A stretch of 64,000 bases of DNA from Candidatus Roslinia caecavium (GTDB taxonomy: Bacteria; Bacillota; Clostridia; Monoglobales; Monoglobaceae), in assembly GCA_904419955.1 (NCBI GenBank), contig CAJFTO010000010.1, positions 1 through 64,000 of the forward strand, given 5' to 3'. How positions within the stretch are numbered: the first letter of the stretch is position 1; each line of letters begins with the position of its first letter. The position numbers were made by a program, and so were the translations under genes. The notes beneath the pieces were generated by a model. That model saw only the letters and a list, made by a program, of their open reading frames with translations, was not told the DNA's origin and did no database searches. This document shows, one piece after another, positions 15,160 through 24,994 of this stretch.

Positions 15160-16362
15160 ATGGCGCGGACGGAAAGGCGTATTGGGATTATGGTAGAAAA
15201 AACACGGCGCGGCGCGGGAAAACTAAAAAAATCAGCGGCGCTGGCGCCGGTCGTATATCTGATCGTATATATGGTAATAGACCCGCAGAGCTGCGTCGAA
15301 TCGGCGCGGTATGGGCTTAGGCTTTGCGCGGAGACGGTCGTTCCGTCGCTGTTCCCGTTTTTCGTCGTCAGCTCGCTTTTTATGTCGCTGGGCGCGGGCG
15401 AACTCGCCGGACGGTATCTGTCCAGGATAATGAAGCCTATCTTCGGCGTCTCCGGCGCGGGCGCAATCGCCTTCGTCGTCGGGATAATAAGCGGTTACCC
15501 GGTCGGCGCGAGCTGCGCGGTGCGGCTCAACAATTCCGGAGCGCTCGCAAAGACCGAATCTGAACGCCTGCTTGCGTTTTGCAATAACTCCGGACCTATG
15601 TTCTGTATCGCCGCGGTCGGCGTCGGTATGCTCTACAGCTCGAATATCGGGCTTATCTTATATCTGATCCATATCCTATCCGCAATGCTGACCGGAGCGA
15701 TATTTAAGTTCTATAAATCCGACTCGGCCGACTGCTGCACGGCGCCCGGGCGTTTGAGACTTACGCGCAATAAAAGTATCTCCGGTTTCTCCGCGGCCAT
15801 AGGCGCGGCCGTTACCGATTCTGTCCGGACTATGCTCAAGGTCTGCGGCTTTGTTGTCATTTTCTCAGTCGTATGCGGCGCGATACCCCATTTTACCGGA
15901 GCCGAATTTTTGTATTCGCTTCTTGAGATAACCTACGGCGTAAAAACGCTCGTTCCTCTCGATATACCGCCCGCGCTTAAGCTAAGTCTTATAAATATGT
16001 TCGTCTCCATGTCGGGCGTCTCGGTGCTGTTTCAGGTATCCGCGATCGTCTCCGACTCGAATATTTCACTAAAGCCCTATATCCTCGGCAAACTTCTTCA
16101 GGGAGCGCTCGCCTTTATCCTGAGCCTGATAACGTTCGGCGCGCTGGACTCGCTCGGTCTTCTCGACCGGTTCGCTGCGGTATTTAATTCCTTCGGCTAT
16201 GGCGCGCCGCCCGCGCTCGAGCCGCCGCAACTACTTAAGCTCGGCGCTTTCGCCGCCGCGTACTGCGCGATCTCTATATTGGTGCTCTGCCTGATCGCGC
16301 GTATCGTCGAAGCGGCTCCAAATATAAAGAAAATATTCAAAAGAGCCAAAACGCGCGGCTAA
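15160..16362 (+). CDS. ylbJ: Sporulation integral membrane protein YlbJ
   Basis: Polytopic membrane protein of the YlbJ/nucleoside-recognition (Gate) family, required for spore cortex formation in Bacillus; the substrate is unknown. The 400-residue sequence shows the two family motifs SGYPVGA (near residue 110) and CNNSGPMF (near residue 145) and eight or more hydrophobic segments. The start is unsure: the ATG at 15160 is the longest option, and the ATG at 15190 (MVEKTRR) loses only ten basic residues; neither has a strong ribosome binding site. Confidence 0.9.
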   Translation: MARTERRIGIMVEKTRRGAGKLKKSAALAPVVYLIVYMVIDPQSCVESARYGLRLCAETVVPSLFPFFVVSSLFMSLGAGELAGRYLSRIMKPIFGVSGAGAIAFVVGIISGYPVGASCAVRLNNSGALAKTESERLLAFCNNSGPMFCIAAVGVGMLYSSNIGLILYLIHILSAMLTGAIFKFYKSDSADCCTAPGRLRLTRNKSISGFSAAIGAAVTDSVRTMLKVCGFVVIFSVVCGAIPHFTGAEFLYSLLEITYGVKTLVPLDIPPALKLSLINMFVSMSGVSVLFQVSAIVSDSNISLKPYILGKLLQGALAFILSLITFGALDSLGLLDRFAAVFNSFGYGAPPALEPPQLLKLGAFAAAYCAISILVLCLIARIVEAAPNIKKIFKRAKTRG

Positions 16363-16544
16363 TTGTAGAGACAAGACCGGCCGCATCGTTCGACTACCGT
16401 TTTAAAAGCTCTTGTATTGAGCTTAAAATTTAAAGAAAAATACGTCAAAACGCGCGGCAGTTAGCGCGGCGAACCGCTGTCCGCTATCGTCGTCTGCGCC
16501 GGTATTTTAGATCTATTTATCAGACTTCTGTTTAAACCTACAAA

Positions 16545-16575
16545 AGCGCCCGAGAGTTTGAGACTCCCGGGCGCT
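16545..16575 (-). terminator. Terminator of the pectin esterase gene
   Basis: AGCGCCCGAGAGT and its partner ending CGGGCGCT form a stem that is continuous, with one G-U pair, in minus-strand RNA, followed by TTTTG. It lies 65 bases past the stop codon at 16640. The convergent gap 16363-16639 holds nothing else recognised. Confidence 0.7.
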
Positions 16576-16639
16576 ATATTATAGGAGGGAAAACTATTGA
16601 CAGTTATTTTCATATCCCATTTATATGCCTATCATATAT

Positions 16640-19600
16640 TTAATTTAAAGACATCGGCGTACTCGGCGCGTCTTCGTTCGGTACGGCTATCTCCGCCGTT
16701 TCGGACGCGTGGTTTATACCGTCCGGCAGGGTCTGGCTCTCGCCTCTCGGCTCCTGCGTGAGTATAAACGCAAACACAAGCGTCTTAGCCGCTTTAGCGC
16801 GGGTTACTTCGGCTTTTGGCTCAAGCTGGTTTCCTAATGCAATCGAGCCTCTCGCTATACCCTGTTCGCTTCTCATAAGGCCAAGGTTATACGCCTCTTT
16901 TACCTTCTGATATAAATCTAAATCTAATTCTGAAACGTCCTCGAGCGCTCCCCAGCCTACAAGCGGAGTATACGGCGAGCCTTCGTACTCGATATTAGGA
17001 TCGTAGTTCGGATCGTCGGGCGAAGGAACGTTTCCGTTCTGGTTCATGTATGAAACCTTATTCCAGTTTCCGTCCTCGTCCTTACCGTAAGCCTCAAGGT
17101 AAGCGTCGTAGAGTATCGCGCCCATAGCCTCTCTGGTCAGCGCCGCGTCGGTCGCTATCATAGTTTCCTCAACCAATACCGGCTCTGCGATAAATCTTGC
17201 CGTTACGGTCGTCTCCGATTCAACCTTAAAAGTACACTCTTTTGGTTCCTCAGCTTCTTCTCCGTTGATTATTATCGCGCCGTTAATATAATATTGATCA
17301 GGCTCGGCAACAATTCTTATCGTATCGCCACTGTTAACCATAAGCTGCGACGTGCTCTGCGGATAATCGGTTGAAGAGTATTTTACGCCAAACAATCTTC
17401 CTGTTCCGCCGTTTGTATAGAACTCGTACGTCTTACCCGCCTCTACGTTAAACGTTACAGCTTCATATTTGTTCTCCTGCGTTGTTCCTGCGATCTCTGT
17501 GTTATTAATATATTTCTGAACCATTGTGCCGTCCGTCATATTTTCACAGGTTATTTGCTTATGATCCACAAATCTCAAATACAGAGTGAGAATACCGTCC
17601 GCTTTTGCAACGTATTCTGGTTGTTTTGTTCCGTTGTTTCGAACTTCTATACTATTGTTAGAAATTCCGCTTTCAAACTTTCCTTCTGCGCCGCTGTCCT
17701 CCTTATTAACAACCTCGGACGGCGCTGTCAATGTGAAGTATTCGTTGTCGGCAAGCTGTTGATTCGCTGTTACGTTTTCCGGAATATCAACCGTCAAAGT
17801 GTGATATGCGCTCTCATTATAAACTGTAACCGTTCCGCCCTCGGGTTGGGTAATGTTTACCGCTATATTTCCATCACCCGCCGTCTCTGAAAGCTGCGCC
17901 GAATCAGATACAATTGCCGCGTTCTCATCTTCAGATAACGACGCGGTTCTACCCGCCGCCTGAAGTTCAGCGTAGGTCATCGTATAATTCGTAAGCGAAT
18001 TTTCTTCAAGCCCGAACGCTTTCTCCATACCTCTTGCGAACTCGCCTACGGTTATCGTATCGTTAGGCTTAAAGAGATTATCGTCGTCCTTGTGCAAAAG
18101 ACCGAGCTGGAGCGCTTTTTCTATGTTGTTTCTATAGTAGTAGTTGCTCTCCGCCTGCTTCTCAGCTCCGGGAACGACTCCTACCGCGCTGACGTCGCTC
18201 GCCATCTCGGGGAATACCGCCGACCAATCGCCGCTCTCAGCCGCGGCCGCGACATCCTCTTTCATGTACGATACCAACTCCTGCATTATATCCTTATCGG
18301 TGTAGGTATCCGTCTCCGCCACCGACTGGTCGTAGATGCTCTGGAGCATTATCCTGTTCCACTGTTTGGAAGCCGCCTCGCGGTAATGCGTTCCGTCGCC
18401 GTTCGCGCCGTTCGCCGCGTTCTCCGCCGGGGTCTCTCCGGCCTCTACGTTGTTGTAGATATACATAACCTCTCTTGCGTCGAGGCTGTCGATGTAGTCT
18501 TTAGCGCCCTCGTAGAGTTCTACAAGTCCGACTTTGGGATCGGACGCCGCCTTAGCGCGCATATTCGCCGGCGAGTCGGGATTGAAGCCGTTAGGTTTAA
18601 CGTCGCTCTCGCTGTATCTGCCGGAACCTGTTCTCGGCATTCCGGTGACCAGCACCGGGGTCATGCCCCTCGCCTTTATCGCCTCTACGTACATATCCAA
18701 CCATCTGTTATAATTAGCGTTATTTGCGGCAAGCTTTTCTTCCTTAACGACCGCCGAATCGTCGTTGTCAATCGATACTACCGCCGAACCTCTTGAGAAA
18801 CGATCGACGCTTACCGTCTCGTCGTTATGCGCCGAGTGGATAAATACGAAGTCTCCCTCTTTTCCCGAAACAAGGATCTCGTCAAAACGTCCCTCGTTGT
18901 AGTTGCTCTTCATTGCGCGGCCGCCCATCGAGTAGTTGACCACGTTGACCTTATCAGTGTCGAAGTAGTTAACTAAAGTCTGACCCCACGCGCTTATGAC
19001 CTCGTTAAATGTATAGGTCTTCTGAGTCGAGTCGCCGAGTATATGTATGGTCGGCTTGTCTCCCGCCGCGTTGTTTTCAAGCGGGGTGATTCTTATCGAC
19101 TTAACGCCGACCGTCTTCGGATCCGAAGCGCTCGCCAGCGAAGTAGGCTCTATCTCTATCTCGACAAAATCCTCTCCTGTCGCAAAATCGTACGTCCAAA
19201 GACTTCCGTTCCACTTTGCGCTGACCGTACGCGGAACGTTACCCGCGTTATCCCAGGTCGAAGTACCGGTAAGTCTGCCCGCGTCCATGCCTGTGGGCGC
19301 TACTCTTGTATCAGAACTCGAGCCGGTTACCTCGACTTCGAGGCGGTACGCTCCGGGAGCGCCCGTATCGACTCTGTAAATCATGCCGCCGTAGTTATAG
19401 TCGTCCGCGTCATATCCGTTGGCGGAGCTTTTCGCTGTATAGTGAAGATACCCCGCATCAGTCTCAGTAACAGTAGCTCCCTGAGACGACAGCTCTATGC
19501 GCTCCGCAGGCGCTACCTGTCTCTCATAACCGGACGGCATTATAGCGCTCGACTGCGCGACGAAGCCCTGACCTGTCGCCTCGCTGTAAACCGGAACGCT

Positions 19601-22600
19601 GTCCATAGTCGTAAAGTCTACGTATACCTCGCCCTCTATCGGCTGCGAGCCTCCTCCGGTCACGTCCGCCGCAGCACAGAGCGGTTCCATATTGCTAAGC
19701 GAATCCCAAACAAACACTTTATCAGCCTCGATTCCCTGTAGTATTATCTCGTCTCCACTGACTTCCGCAGTCTCCATACCGAGGAGAATGTCGTTATCTC
19801 CGTAATCCGCGCCTACTACGACGCCGCTCTCTATGTTCTCAAGCTCTGCGTATGTATTACCGTTTTCGGTATACGCGCTGACGATCCTGCCCTCCGCGCT
19901 CGGCTCCGCTGTAGGCGCGGCCGTAGGCTCTGCCGTCGGCTGCGGTTCCGCGGTCGGTACCGGCGTCGGTCTTATCGAAGGATCGAGTTCGCTTGTTCCT
20001 ACTGCTACCACCGCATAAAGATCGGGCAGCCACGGATCCGTCGAATTGAATGTGACGGTCTGATTCGGCTCCGCCATCTCTATATCTATTGCGTAGAGTT
20101 TAAGTATATCGCTCGACTGCTCCTGCTTATAAGCAAAATTCACTCCGGGCGCCGCCGTGTATATTTTCCCGCCTACCTCCGCGGTTACATTATTACCGCT
20201 TTGGAATCCGAGATAATACAATCTGTACTTTCCGGCCGGGGCGTTTAATTGAATCTGCGGATGCGCTCCGTCGCCGGTACCGGCAATAAAGTTCTTATAG
20301 TTTGTGACAAGCTCAGGATCGATTATAGATCCGTCCTCTTCGTCTGCAAAATACTTAGCGACATTTTGATCTACTCCATCCACAAATACAAGCGTGTATG
20401 TATTATCGCACTGATTTCCGCCAATTACGTCGGTATTATCGCCCTTGAACTCATATACTCCGGTTCCGTCCGGTACAGGCGTTGGATCGGGTTCTTCTCC
20501 GGTCACGATCTCGTCGTAAGATACGCTTATATTCTCAATCGTAAAAGTATTGTCTCCCGCGCTTCCGGGGAATATATTAAGATAAATATTATTCTTGTCC
20601 GCATTTTCCGTGAACGCGTCAAAATCGTTGTATCTGTTCCATTCCGTTGCAGAAGCGGTCTTAGACTCTCCTATAATTTTTGAGTTCTTAAAGTCAATAA
20701 TAACTCTGACATCCTGAACGGGGTTATCGCCAAACGTAGAGTTCGCGCAGTTGAGCCACTGGTTCTCGCTGTTGCTCGATCCGCTTCTGCGCGGCGCGTC
20801 AGGATCGAACATGTTGAGCTGATCCCAACGTCCAGCGTTGACTCTCGCATAGCGGATATTGCTGACATCCGTTGAGAATCCAGACGGCAGACCGTTTGTG
20901 ATCTCTACCGAAGCTCCGTTATCGTCAGCGCGGTATTCCTCCGACATATCGATAGTGAATTGAACCGTCACCGCGTTTGTCGTGGATATATCCGGCAAAA
21001 GGTCGGAAAGTCTCCAGTATGCGCCTCCGGTTCCGTTTCCGCTGACGGTGAACGAACCGTCTCCGTTATCGGCAACGCTCGCGCCCGTTCCAAGCGACGT
21101 CGGCGCCTGCTCGATATCTACCGTTCTGGTTACAAGCTTATTTGAGGTCACCTCGAGAGGAACTTGACTTCCGACAACTCCCCTGACCGTAGTCCTGCCG
21201 TCCTCCGGAACCGTTATCGTAAACTCGTCGCTTACCGATATGATCTGCACGTCGTAATCTATTCCATCGGCGCTCGCCGGAATATTCTCAACGGTCGCCT
21301 CTGTCGTCATCGAATTTACTTCTATCTGCTGCTCCTTGATCAGAGCGCCGTTTCTGGTTATTCTGACTGTGTAGGTATTCACAGCGTCCGTAGACTGGTT
21401 GATCGTAACAGGCATATCGAATACGTTTTCCTCATCGTTCGTAGCCGCTATGGTCACCGGTATCTCAACCTTATCGCCGTAACCGGTCGTCTTATCTCTC
21501 GCATAAAGGATCACCGACGTCTCTATCGGCTCCTCGCCGAGCGCCGGGCGGACTACTTCTATCGTCTTTCCGTCCTCCGATACTACTGCGTTTGAGGAAG
21601 CGCTCTCCCAATGGAACTCTATATTATCATCCGAAGACGTCGGCAGATTGATCGTCGTCTCCTCGCCCGCCGGAACGTTGATAGTCGAAGCCTCGATCTG
21701 CGCGTCTACCTCCGAAAGATACGTATCGCCGAAGTTCATCGGATCCCATTCGCTCTTGCCCTGATCAAGCCAGAAATCGCTGTTAAAGTAGTTTCTCGGA
21801 TTAAACTCGAGTATCTCCCGCTGATCGAGCACGGTGCCCATGCCCTGTCCGCCTTCTTCAACGGATTTATTCACAAGACGTCCCGACAGATCGACGTCGG
21901 AGCCGCTCGCGTTATACGTGCCGTATTCGTAGAAACGCGCCATATCCGCCGTACTTCCGGACATGTCTCTCCAGCCTACAGAATCGATCCCGGCCGGACT
22001 TGCGCCTATCTCGGCGGTATCGTCGATCTTCGTGTTGTAGAACGTGATCTGAGCGCTCTGTCTCCAGGGTCTGCCGTACATCGAAGTCCCGATATTATCC
22101 AGAATGTTATACACAGTACAATTAAAGAACAAATATCCGTAGGGATTCGCCGCGTCGTGGTTAGCCGCGGTGATAGTCGCGCCGTAGCTCTGGTTGGTCA
22201 TACCTTCCGCTCCGAGCAAGCAGCTGTCGAATACGACCGTAGCGTCGCCGTAGATGTAGTCGGTGCCGCCGATCAAGTCGCACTCTTTAAAATACTGTCT
22301 GCCTCTTCCTACCCATACGCTGTCCTGATTTCCTCTCGCTCTTATGCCTTCGAGGATTATCTTGTCGCCGTCTATCGCGATCGCATGGCCGCGCTCGTTA
22401 TACTTATTCGAGCGGACGAGATACGCGCTCTCTTCAGGCGTAAGATCCGTAAGCGCCTCGAGCGCCTTTACTTTCTCAATGTCGTTCTCTATAGCAAGCG
22501 CCTCTACGACGCGATCGGTTCCATTGGGTACGGTATTCTCATCGCATATTGCAAGATTGTCTCGCCTTGGGAGTACGTAGTCTGTCGCGTTATCCGCGTT

Positions 22601-23323
22601 TCTGTCTTCCTGCGGAGCTACTCCAAACTCTTTCTCGCCCTCCGTCACCATAACGGGTATAGTATTTACTATATTAAAATCTTTTATTGTTATGTCGGTC
22701 GAAGCGCTGTCTACTACCAAAGCCGCCTGGTCGTTAAAGTCGCCAAGGTGATCCTTTTGAACAGGCACGTCTCTGTGCGCAACGCCGTCGGCGTCGTAGT
22801 ACGAGATAGTATCGACGCCCGTAAGTACCTGTCCAAGACGGTAAACCGGGAAGTCATCCTCGTTGTCTGCAATAACTTCTCCGTCTTCGTTAACGTCGTT
22901 GTAACCGTACCATGTGCCCGGATGACTCCAGTTCAACTTCGGATCGTAGTTTCCGTCAAGTCCGGTGTTACCCGCGCAATAGCCCGTGCAGTAGTACCAA
23001 TGCAGATCTACCTGCCCTTCCGTTCCCGGCGTCTGCTGCAAGGTGACGAAACTAAGATCCTGTATCCTTACCTGCTCCTCGTAGTCGCCCGGATCTACGT
23101 TGATCGTTACTCTGTCCGCCTCGCTCTGCGGATCGATCTCCTTCGCCTGCGCCACCGCTTCGCTGATTGTTTTATAATCCTTATTAGCGCCTACCTCGAG
23201 AGTGGTGGTCGCCGCAAGCTCCGCCATATCTTCTTCGGGCGCCGCGTACGATATCGCGGTCGGAGCCAGCATCGTAACGAACACCGTCAGCGCCGAAAGC
23301 ATAGCTAAAATTCTTTTACGCAT
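16640..23323 (-). CDS. Giant secreted pectin esterase: CE8 + CE12 with S-layer-like domains
   Basis: A 2,227-residue exported protein. Order: signal peptide (1-27); pectin methylesterase CE8 domain (about 38-535) with Q333-D334, D355 in GGTDYIYG and R418-W420 in GRPWR; Ig-like strands (545-735); two carbohydrate-binding-like beta regions (740-1110); a Pro-Thr-Glu linker (1118-1145); a beta domain of the kind found before CE12 (1230-1415); a rhamnogalacturonan acetylesterase CE12/SGNH domain (about 1423-1675) with G-D-S-T at 1430-1433, a glycine block at 1467-1468, H1499-N1500 and D1643/H1646; then SLH-like segments at about 1704-1770 and 2050-2190 with a beta region between. It would remove methyl and acetyl groups from pectin at the cell surface. 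The last SLH motifs are degenerate. The start ATG follows GGAAGGAATCATA. It is divergent from a MocR-like regulator. Confidence 0.9.
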   Translation of the reverse strand: MRKRILAMLSALTVFVTMLAPTAISYAAPEEDMAELAATTTLEVGANKDYKTISEAVAQAKEIDPQSEADRVTINVDPGDYEEQVRIQDLSFVTLQQTPGTEGQVDLHWYYCTGYCAGNTGLDGNYDPKLNWSHPGTWYGYNDVNEDGEVIADNEDDFPVYRLGQVLTGVDTISYYDADGVAHRDVPVQKDHLGDFNDQAALVVDSASTDITIKDFNIVNTIPVMVTEGEKEFGVAPQEDRNADNATDYVLPRRDNLAICDENTVPNGTDRVVEALAIENDIEKVKALEALTDLTPEESAYLVRSNKYNERGHAIAIDGDKIILEGIRARGNQDSVWVGRGRQYFKECDLIGGTDYIYGDATVVFDSCLLGAEGMTNQSYGATITAANHDAANPYGYLFFNCTVYNILDNIGTSMYGRPWRQSAQITFYNTKIDDTAEIGASPAGIDSVGWRDMSGSTADMARFYEYGTYNASGSDVDLSGRLVNKSVEEGGQGMGTVLDQREILEFNPRNYFNSDFWLDQGKSEWDPMNFGDTYLSEVDAQIEASTINVPAGEETTINLPTSSDDNIEFHWESASSNAVVSEDGKTIEVVRPALGEEPIETSVILYARDKTTGYGDKVEIPVTIAATNDEENVFDMPVTINQSTDAVNTYTVRITRNGALIKEQQIEVNSMTTEATVENIPASADGIDYDVQIISVSDEFTITVPEDGRTTVRGVVGSQVPLEVTSNKLVTRTVDIEQAPTSLGTGASVADNGDGSFTVSGNGTGGAYWRLSDLLPDISTTNAVTVQFTIDMSEEYRADDNGASVEITNGLPSGFSTDVSNIRYARVNAGRWDQLNMFDPDAPRRSGSSNSENQWLNCANSTFGDNPVQDVRVIIDFKNSKIIGESKTASATEWNRYNDFDAFTENADKNNIYLNIFPGSAGDNTFTIENISVSYDEIVTGEEPDPTPVPDGTGVYEFKGDNTDVIGGNQCDNTYTLVFVDGVDQNVAKYFADEEDGSIIDPELVTNYKNFIAGTGDGAHPQIQLNAPAGKYRLYYLGFQSGNNVTAEVGGKIYTAAPGVNFAYKQEQSSDILKLYAIDIEMAEPNQTVTFNSTDPWLPDLYAVVAVGTSELDPSIRPTPVPTAEPQPTAEPTAAPTAEPSAEGRIVSAYTENGNTYAELENIESGVVVGADYGDNDILLGMETAEVSGDEIILQGIEADKVFVWDSLSNMEPLCAAADVTGGGSQPIEGEVYVDFTTMDSVPVYSEATGQGFVAQSSAIMPSGYERQVAPAERIELSSQGATVTETDAGYLHYTAKSSANGYDADDYNYGGMIYRVDTGAPGAYRLEVEVTGSSSDTRVAPTGMDAGRLTGTSTWDNAGNVPRTVSAKWNGSLWTYDFATGEDFVEIEIEPTSLASASDPKTVGVKSIRITPLENNAAGDKPTIHILGDSTQKTYTFNEVISAWGQTLVNYFDTDKVNVVNYSMGGRAMKSNYNEGRFDEILVSGKEGDFVFIHSAHNDETVSVDRFSRGSAVVSIDNDDSAVVKEEKLAANNANYNRWLDMYVEAIKARGMTPVLVTGMPRTGSGRYSESDVKPNGFNPDSPANMRAKAASDPKVGLVELYEGAKDYIDSLDAREVMYIYNNVEAGETPAENAANGANGDGTHYREAASKQWNRIMLQSIYDQSVAETDTYTDKDIMQELVSYMKEDVAAAAESGDWSAVFPEMASDVSAVGVVPGAEKQAESNYYYRNNIEKALQLGLLHKDDDNLFKPNDTITVGEFARGMEKAFGLEENSLTNYTMTYAELQAAGRTASLSEDENAAIVSDSAQLSETAGDGNIAVNITQPEGGTVTVYNESAYHTLTVDIPENVTANQQLADNEYFTLTAPSEVVNKEDSGAEGKFESGISNNSIEVRNNGTKQPEYVAKADGILTLYLRFVDHKQITCENMTDGTMVQKYINNTEIAGTTQENKYEAVTFNVEAGKTYEFYTNGGTGRLFGVKYSSTDYPQSTSQLMVNSGDTIRIVAEPDQYYINGAIIINGEEAEEPKECTFKVESETTVTARFIAEPVLVEETMIATDAALTREAMGAILYDAYLEAYGKDEDGNWNKVSYMNQNGNVPSPDDPNYDPNIEYEGSPYTPLVGWGALEDVSELDLDLYQKVKEAYNLGLMRSEQGIARGSIALGNQLEPKAEVTRAKAAKTLVFAFILTQEPRGESQTLPDGINHASETAEIAVPNEDAPSTPMSLN

Positions 23324-23347
23324 TATGATTCCTTCCTTTCATGTTTT

Positions 23348-23394
23348 ATGCATAATATATTAGTTTATCTAAATTATACATTAAAATTATGCAT
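23348..23394. promoter_or_regulatory. Inverted repeat in the divergent promoter region, candidate operator
   Basis: ATGCATAAT (23348-23356) and ATTATGCAT (23386-23394) are perfect inverted copies 29 bases apart. The right half lies in the spacer of a weak minus-strand promoter for the esterase gene (TATAAT at 23378-23373), the left half just downstream of its start. This is a natural site for the neighbouring regulator; the assignment is inference. Confidence 0.5.
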
Positions 23395-23439
23395 TTTAAC
23401 AGTACCGGTCGCCCTAAAATATAGTATGCCAATTTTATA

Positions 23440-23468
23440 TTGTAAAATATCCTAAAGAGCGCTATAAT
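23440..23468 (+). promoter_or_regulatory. Promoter of the MocR-like regulator gene
   Basis: TTGTAA (23440-23445), 17-base spacer, TATAAT (23463-23468). Predicted start near 23475, about 43 bases before the gene. The short repeat AAGGC...GCCTT lies in the leader. Confidence 0.75.
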
Positions 23469-23517
23469 ATAAGAAGGCATAAAACCGCCTTAAGATACCG
23501 ACAAAGGGGCGAGATAG

Positions 23518-24879
23518 ATGTTTAAGATAGACAGAGAGTCAAAGACTCCTATATATATACAGATATACGACAGTATCGTCGACGAGATAATAAACGGCTA
23601 CCTTATAGCCAACGAGGCGCTGCCGTCGCGGCGGGCGCTCTGCCGCGAACTCAATATTTCGCCGGTAACCGTCGAGAACGCGTACGGCAAACTGGTCTCG
23701 GACGGATACGTTATAGCCCGCCCGGGCAGCGGGTACTACGTATCCTCAGACCGAGTCTGGGACGACGAGAGAAAAGTCCTTACCGACAACGTATTCAACT
23801 TCAGCAGTAACGGCGTCGAGGTATCCAAGCTGCCTTTCGCCAAGTGGTCGAAGCTTATGCTCAAGACGATAAAGGAGGATACCGGGCTGTTTCAGCACGG
23901 CGAGAAGCATGGTGAATATTGTCTGAGAAAGAGCATCCGCAGACTGCTGTTTAGGACGCAGGGAATACAGTGTAAGACCGAGCAGATCGTCATCGGTCCC
24001 GGACTGGAGGATCTTATGCGGGAGATATTTTTGCTGCTCGCGTATAAGACGCCTATTTTGATGAATAACTACTATAACTATCGTATAAAAAGCGTGGCCA
24101 ACGTCCTTCATCTCGACCCGGACTTCATTGAAAACGACTCGAACGGGATCGATATTGCAAAGCTTATGAAATGCGAGACCGGGATACTGTACCAAAAACC
24201 CACCCACGATCTGCCCACGGGCGTAACGCTCTCCAACGAAAAGAGGGAAGAGCTTGTAAAATGGCTCGGCGACGGCAGATATATAATCGAAGATACGAGC
24301 GAGAACGACTACTGCTATTCAAAGAGAAAAAGAACGCTCTGGGAAATCTCGGGAGGCAAAAACGTGATACTGCTCGGCAGTTTTTCCAATACGATAGCTC
24401 CGTCTATGAAAATCGGATACGCGGTTCTGCCGGAACAAATTTTAAAGCTGTGGGCGGCGAGCAAAACATTTTATGCAAACAGAGTATCCCGCGCCGAACA
24501 GGTCACGCTGTCCAAATTTATCGATCTCGGCTACTATGAACAGCACGTGGGATACATGCGCAGTATTTACCGCGAAAAGCTTAATACTCTAAAGACGGCT
24601 TTTTCGGAATCCGAACTTTCTGCGCACACCAAGCTCAGCGGCGACGAGGCCGGGATGTTCTGTCTGGCTGAGTTCGATATAGACGCCGACGAAAGAGAAA
24701 GCTCAAGGCTTTTACTCAGCGCCGGTATAAAGGCGAGTCTGCTCAACTCAAGCATTGGGATCCCGTCGCTCGCGCGTTATCCCGAAAACGCCTATGTAAT
24801 AGGCTTCGGCGAACTTAAAAATTCCCAGATAAACGACGGGATCAAAAGGTGGTCTAAGGCGTGGAAGAGCTACTTATGA
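23518..24879 (+). CDS. MocR-type GntR regulator lacking the PLP lysine
   Basis: A 453-residue protein with an N-terminal GntR winged helix (PIYIQIYDSIVDEIINGYL...LPSRRALCRELNISPVTVENAYGKL, residues 11-60) joined to a fold-type I aminotransferase-like domain, the MocR/GabR architecture. The aminotransferase part keeps several landmarks (PTHDLPTGVTLS near 228, EDTSENDY near 258, GSFSNTIAPSMKIGY at 287-301). In MocR proteins the last motif reads SFSK, and that lysine binds pyridoxal phosphate; here it is N291. The tyrosine-containing DDYD motif is also changed. It may bind another ligand or none. It is divergent from the pectin esterase gene, which it could control. Confidence 0.85.
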   Translation: MFKIDRESKTPIYIQIYDSIVDEIINGYLIANEALPSRRALCRELNISPVTVENAYGKLVSDGYVIARPGSGYYVSSDRVWDDERKVLTDNVFNFSSNGVEVSKLPFAKWSKLMLKTIKEDTGLFQHGEKHGEYCLRKSIRRLLFRTQGIQCKTEQIVIGPGLEDLMREIFLLLAYKTPILMNNYYNYRIKSVANVLHLDPDFIENDSNGIDIAKLMKCETGILYQKPTHDLPTGVTLSNEKREELVKWLGDGRYIIEDTSENDYCYSKRKRTLWEISGGKNVILLGSFSNTIAPSMKIGYAVLPEQILKLWAASKTFYANRVSRAEQVTLSKFIDLGYYEQHVGYMRSIYREKLNTLKTAFSESELSAHTKLSGDEAGMFCLAEFDIDADERESSRLLLSAGIKASLLNSSIGIPSLARYPENAYVIGFGELKNSQINDGIKRWSKAWKSYL

Positions 24880-24913
24880 CGATTTGATATAATAATTTTT
24901 GATAATGATAAAG

Positions 24914-24950
24914 GCCGGTCTCGCCGTAAAAAGCAAGACCGGCTCTTTTT
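24914..24950 (+). terminator. Intrinsic terminator of the regulator gene
   Basis: GCCGGTCT (24914-24921) pairs with AGACCGGC (24936-24943), followed directly by TCTTTTT. It lies 35 bases past the stop, between convergent genes. Confidence 0.85.
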
Positions 24951-24994
24951 AAACAGCCTTTAAACTAATTATATAATCAAATTCTCCGAGCCTA

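Noticed and set aside
21611-23308. 565-codon plus-strand frame opposite the pectin esterase gene
   Set aside because: Shadow of the strongly supported minus-strand gene; arginine- and tyrosine-rich product without motifs, typical of an antisense frame.
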